Shown: positions 6,601-9,069 of the stretch, piece by piece
Layout of the letters: each line of letters starts with the position of its first letter
Numbering within the stretch: the first letter of the stretch is position 1
NCBI GenBank assembly: GCA_031271075.1
Contig: JAISWN010000145.1
Location: forward strand, 1-9,069
DNA: 9,069 nt
Direction of reading: 5' to 3'
Source of the DNA: Treponema sp.
GTDB lineage: Bacteria; Spirochaetota; Spirochaetia; Treponematales; Breznakiellaceae
Notes under the pieces: generated by a model
The model's database searches: none
Told to the model about the DNA's origin: nothing
What the model saw: only the letters and a program-made list of their open reading frames with translations
Program-made: the position numbers and the translations under genes

Positions 6601-6629
6601 AGTATAAACCGGGGAATACGAGTTGTCAA
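6601..6629 (-). promoter_or_regulatory. Sigma-70 promoter of the lacI-ABC-dehydratase operon
   Basis: On the minus strand there is an exact TTGACA (-35) at 6629-6624, a 17-base spacer, and TATACT (-10, one mismatch from consensus) at 6606-6601. The expected start is near 6594, leaving a leader of about 60 bases before the lacI ATG. All six minus-strand genes follow with short gaps, so this is probably the main operon promoter. Its strength fits a need for tight repression through the adjacent palindrome. Confidence 0.8.
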
Positions 6630-6631
6630 AT

Positions 6632-6645
6632 AAATTCGTGAATTT
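6632..6645. promoter_or_regulatory. AT-rich palindrome in the divergent intergenic region
   Basis: AAATTC / GAATTT arms with a GT centre lie just upstream of the lacI -35 box and between the two divergent transcription units. It could bind a regulator of either side. It shares the core GTGAA with the 6575-6592 palindrome. AT-rich inverted repeats of this size also arise by chance. Confidence 0.25.
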
Positions 6646-6651
6646 TTTAGG

Positions 6652-6680
6652 TTGAAACATTCTTCATTTTGGGTCAGTAT
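6652..6680 (+). promoter_or_regulatory. Candidate promoter for ctpA
   Basis: TTGAAA at 6652-6657 is followed after 17 bases by CAGTAT at 6675-6680, which keeps the key A and T of the -10 consensus but matches only three of six bases. It would start transcription about 25 bases before the ctpA ATG. This is the best match I found on the plus strand between the lacI promoter and ctpA, but it is weak. Confidence 0.3.
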
Positions 6681-6697
6681 TTTGATAGACATAAATC

Positions 6698-6707
6698 AGG
6701 GGGTGAT
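6698..6707 (+). promoter_or_regulatory. Strong ribosome binding site fixing the ctpA start at ATG 6711
   Basis: AGGGGGTGAT matches the full anti-Shine-Dalgarno complement AGGAGGTGAT at nine of ten bases, and the purine core is 7 bases from ATG 6711. This ATG is in the same frame as the protease, which argues that it is the native start even though the frame is then broken by TGA at 6756. Confidence 0.75.
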
Positions 6708-6710
6708 TAC

Positions 6711-8207
6711 ATGGAAAAAGACAATTCCCGGGGGAAATTCCCCCTTTCATTTGTATGAGTTCTTTCGACGGCGGTTTTTTGCGCGGTTTTTATACTGGCG
6801 GCGGTTCCCGGAGTTTTTGCCCAGGGTCAGAACAGAAACAGCGGTTCCGCCGATGGGTATACTTCCATAATCCGGGATGTTTTCAACTTTATTCAACGCC
6901 AGTATGTAGAGGAAGTGGACTCGAAGGTTCTCTATGAGGGGGCCATGCAGGGAATGCTCAACGCCCTGGGTAACCCTTATTCGGCTTTCCTGGTCGAGTC
7001 GGAAATGTCCGATCTCAGCGATACCACCCAGGGCAGCTTTGGCGGGGTGGGGCTCTATATTTCAAAGCCCATAGAAGCCAGGCCCGACGGTAAGCCTCCC
7101 TATGTGGAAGTGGCGGCCCCCATTGAGGACACCCCCGGCTGGCGGGCGGGTATCAATCCCGGCGACCTTATCATCCGGATCAACGGAGAGGCCATCGATG
7201 TTCTTTCCATGGACGAGGTTCTATCCCGGCTCCGGGGCACCCCGGGCGAAGAAGTCAAGCTTATTATCCGCCGGGGGGAGAAGCTCGAATTCCCCGTAAC
7301 CCTGGTCCGGGCCATTATTGAAGTCTCCACTACCAAATTCGCCATGATCGACAATATCGGCTACCTTAAGCTCCTCACCTTTACCCCCATGACCGTCCCC
7401 AGGGCCCGGGACGCCATAAGCGACTTCAAGGCAAAGGGCTACAAGGCCCTGATTCTGGACCTGCGGAACAATTACGGGGGCCTCCTTAATTCCGCGGTGG
7501 GGATAAGCGGCCTCTTTGTTGAGGGCGGAGTGGTGGTTTCCACCAAGTCCCGGATTGTCACCGACATCCAAACCTTCTACGCCAGGGGCAAGGCCGAGGT
7601 GGCCGCCGATATTCCCATGGTGGTGCTCATCAACCGGGGCTCCGCGTCGGCATCGGAAATTGTGGCCGGCGCCTTAAAAGACAGGGGCCGGGCATACCTC
7701 GTGGGGGAAAAGTCCTTCGGAAAAGGTTCCGTCCAGCAGGTGTATCCCCTGGATAACAACAAAACCGGCTTCAAGCTTACCACCGCCCGCTATTATACCC
7801 CCAGCGACGTAAACATCGACAAAATCGGCATACCCCCCGACCGGGAAATCAAATTCCCCGATTTTACCGAGGCGGATGCGGAAAAGCTCAACGAGCTTAT
7901 CAACGCTAATAAAATTCCCGGCTTTATCGCCTCCAAACCCCAGGCAAACGCCGCCGAGATTGACGCCTTTGCCCGGCAGCTCAGCCGGGAATACAGCCTG
8001 GACGCCAGCCTGCTCCGCCGGCTTATCAAGAACGAACAGAACCGGACCACCATAGCCCCGGTGTATGATCTGGAATACGATGTCCAGCTCCAGGAAGCGG
8101 TAAAGATCCTCAAAGAAGAAAATTTCCCGGCCCTGATGCAGACCTCAAAGACCCTGAAAACCCTTCAGGATGAAGCGTCCGACGACGAGGAGGCTGTCGC
8201 CTCCTGA
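6711..8207 (+). CDS. ctpA: S41 carboxyl-terminal processing protease with in-frame TGA at codon 16
   Basis: This is a Ser/Lys-dyad protease that trims or degrades proteins from their C-termini in the cell envelope. From ATG 6711 (strong RBS) the frame reads MEKDNSRGKFPLSFV, then TGA at 6756-6758. It continues as a clear signal peptide (hydrophobic core, cleavage near VFAQ) and a full CtpA protein. The next ATG, GTG or TTG in frame is GTG 6915, which would give 430 residues without a signal peptide or the complete N-terminal helices. In that numbering the PDZ domain is about 41-133, LDLRNNYGG is 181-189, and catalytic Ser245 (GSASASE), Lys270 and Gln274 (FGKGSVQ) have the 25 and 4 residue spacing of active CtpA/Prc enzymes. 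The catalytic body looks intact. The stop codon is either a real nonsense mutation, a sequence error (for example TGG or CGA read as TGA), or suppressed. The gene ends at TGA 8205-8207. Confidence 0.85.
6730..6744 (+). other. G5/C5 hairpin in the first codons of ctpA
   Basis: GGGGG at 6730-6734 and CCCCC at 6740-6744 can pair around AAATT, 16 bases inside the ctpA frame. The same C-run could instead pair with the AGGGGG of the ribosome binding site (6698-6703), so the two structures are mutually exclusive. This may tune translation initiation. No experimental support can be drawn from sequence alone. Confidence 0.3.
8188..8205 (+). promoter_or_regulatory. Hairpin enclosing the rsmE ribosome binding site and start codon
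   Basis: AGGAGGC (8188-8194) and GCCTCCT (8199-8205) form a perfect 7-bp stem with a TGTC loop. The stem contains the entire Shine-Dalgarno sequence for rsmE, and its 3' arm includes the first two bases of the CTG start and the first base of the ctpA stop. Ribosomes finishing ctpA would melt it, so rsmE translation should depend on ctpA translation. Confidence 0.6.
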
Positions 8208-9069
8208 AACGGTTCATCCTGGCATCTTTTCCCAACGCGGACGGGATAATCCGTCTATACGGGAAAGAGTACCACTACCTAGTCCGGGTCCGGCGGCTTA
8301 AACCCGGATCGGTTTTTGACGCCCTCCTCCCCGATGGCAGGGAAACGCAGGTAACGATCCTTTCTACTGTGGACGGAATCCTCATCGGTCAGTGCCTGGC
8401 TGCCACCGGCGAAAGCGCCGCAAACCCGGCCGCCGCCGGCGCCCCGCTGCTGCCGCCCATCATCCTCTTCCAGGGCCTTCCCAAAGGGGCAAAAATGGAC
8501 CTTATTGTCCGCCAGGCCGCCGAGGGGGGCATACATGAAGTTGTTCCCTTCGAGTCCGAATATTCGGCGGTTAAAACAAAATCCGCGGCCGCGGGCAACG
8601 GGCCTGCCAACGCGGGCGGACCGCCGGCTGTCGCGGGCGAAAAAATAAAACGCTGGGAACGGATCATCAAGGAAGCGCGGCAACAGAGCGGGTCCGTCAT
8701 ACCGACAACGGTAAAACACCCTCTCCCGGTTGAGCGGCTTTTGGACTATTGGGCCGGGCTGTTAAAAAACCGGCCCCGGGGCCTGGGCATTCTGTTTCAC
8801 CAGGAACCCTGGAACCCCGCCGGCGGACCTCTTGCACAGGGAACTTTTCATGATTATCTTAGTGGTAACCCTGAATTCGTTGTTTTGGCGATCGGCCCCG
8901 AGGGGGGCTTTGCTCCCGGCGAGGCCGCCCGGTTTATAGGGGCGGGGTTTAAGCCCCTGGTAATGGGCAGCACGATTTTAAGAACCGAAACCGCGGCCCT
9001 GTACGCCGCAGCGGCGGTTCGAATCATACTTTTGGAGAGCGCATCATGGGCGCCGAAAACGCATCACGG
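8204..9069 (+). CDS. rsmE: 16S rRNA (uracil-1498-N3)-methyltransferase, 3' end beyond window
   Basis: RsmE is a SPOUT-family S-adenosylmethionine enzyme that methylates N3 of U1498 in the decoding region of 16S rRNA. The frame starts at CTG 8204, where the protein begins KRFILASFPN, the normal N-terminus. No ATG, GTG or TTG exists upstream before the in-frame stop at 8171, and the next ATG is near residue 98. The PUA-like domain covers about 1-70. The SPOUT domain shows LFQGLPKGAKMDLIVRQAAEGGI (88-110, in part), WERIIKEARQQSG (151-163), IGPEGGF (230-236) and MGSTILRTETAALYAA (254-269), the knot and cofactor-binding motifs. Two Ala/Gly/Pro-rich inserts (about 68-84 and 127-146) make it longer than the usual 240-250 residues. 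The frame is still open at residue 288. It overlaps the ctpA stop by 4 bases (CTGA), so the two genes are cotranscribed and probably translationally coupled. Confidence 0.9.
   Translation, partial: MKRFILASFPNADGIIRLYGKEYHYLVRVRRLKPGSVFDALLPDGRETQVTILSTVDGILIGQCLAATGESAANPAAAGAPLLPPIILFQGLPKGAKMDLIVRQAAEGGIHEVVPFESEYSAVKTKSAAAGNGPANAGGPPAVAGEKIKRWERIIKEARQQSGSVIPTTVKHPLPVERLLDYWAGLLKNRPRGLGILFHQEPWNPAGGPLAQGTFHDYLSGNPEFVVLAIGPEGGFAPGEAARFIGAGFKPLVMGSTILRTETAALYAAAAVRIILLESASWAPKTHH
9046..9069 (+). CDS. Possible start of next gene (first 8 codons only)
   Basis: ATG at 9046 begins an open frame (MGAENASR) running off the window, with GGAG 8 bases upstream at 9034-9037. It would overlap the end of rsmE in another frame, in keeping with the tight packing of this operon. 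Only eight codons are visible, so neither function nor reality can be settled. Confidence 0.3.

Noticed and set aside
6756..6758. TGA read as selenocysteine in ctpA
   Set aside because: The position is in a signal peptide with no catalytic role for Sec, and I saw no convincing selenocysteine-insertion hairpin immediately downstream.
6755..6937. A short ORF starting at ATG 6755, overlapping the ctpA TGA as ATGA
   Set aside because: It reads in a different frame from the protease and gives a non-hydrophobic peptide. A +1 shift would be needed to reach ctpA, and a single-base substitution is simpler.
7221..7571. Minus-strand open frames inside ctpA (also 7100-7354, 7577-7783, 7793-8113)
   Set aside because: They are mirror frames of the protease coding sequence, with no ribosome binding sites or domain signatures.

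Overview
The window looks like a bacterial chromosome segment of moderate-to-high GC, with six densely packed genes on the minus strand and a divergent plus-strand pair. A spirochaete, possibly Treponema-like, is my best guess. It rests on the gene style (a secreted sugar-binding protein with a Ser/Gln/Glu/Gly-rich mature N-terminus) and is only an inference. No mobile element, CRISPR array, tRNA or rRNA was seen, and no gene-free stretch exceeds 300 bases.

Minus-strand block (6629 down to 1): a sugar or sugar-acid utilisation operon. From upstream to downstream it holds a LacI-family regulator, a secreted ABC sugar-binding protein, MalF-like and MalG-like permeases, an enolase-superfamily (mandelate racemase type) dehydratase or racemase, and an RraA-family (HMG/CHA aldolase-like) protein cut by the left edge. 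A near-consensus promoter (TTGACA, 17 bp, TATACT) precedes lacI, and a perfect 18-bp palindrome lies just past the expected transcription start. This looks like an autoregulated operator controlling the whole operon. The likely logic is import of a sugar or sugar acid, dehydration by the enolase-superfamily enzyme, then cleavage or decarboxylation by the RraA-like protein. The substrate cannot be read from sequence. No ABC ATPase is encoded here. Several junctions carry RNA hairpins, the strongest between the binding-protein and malF-type genes.

Plus-strand block (6711 to 9069): a ctpA-type S41 carboxyl-terminal processing protease followed by rsmE (16S rRNA m3U1498 methyltransferase), with the possible start of a third gene at the right edge. 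Two oddities stand out. The ctpA start (ATG 6711 with a very strong ribosome binding site) is followed by an in-frame TGA at codon 16, inside the signal peptide. rsmE appears to begin at a CTG overlapping the ctpA stop, with its Shine-Dalgarno sequence and start folded into a perfect 7-bp hairpin, which suggests tight translational coupling.

I see no completely novel multi-gene system. The main points of interest are the interrupted ctpA 5' end, the coupled CTG start of rsmE, the lacI operator layout, and the unassigned enolase/RraA sugar-acid pathway.
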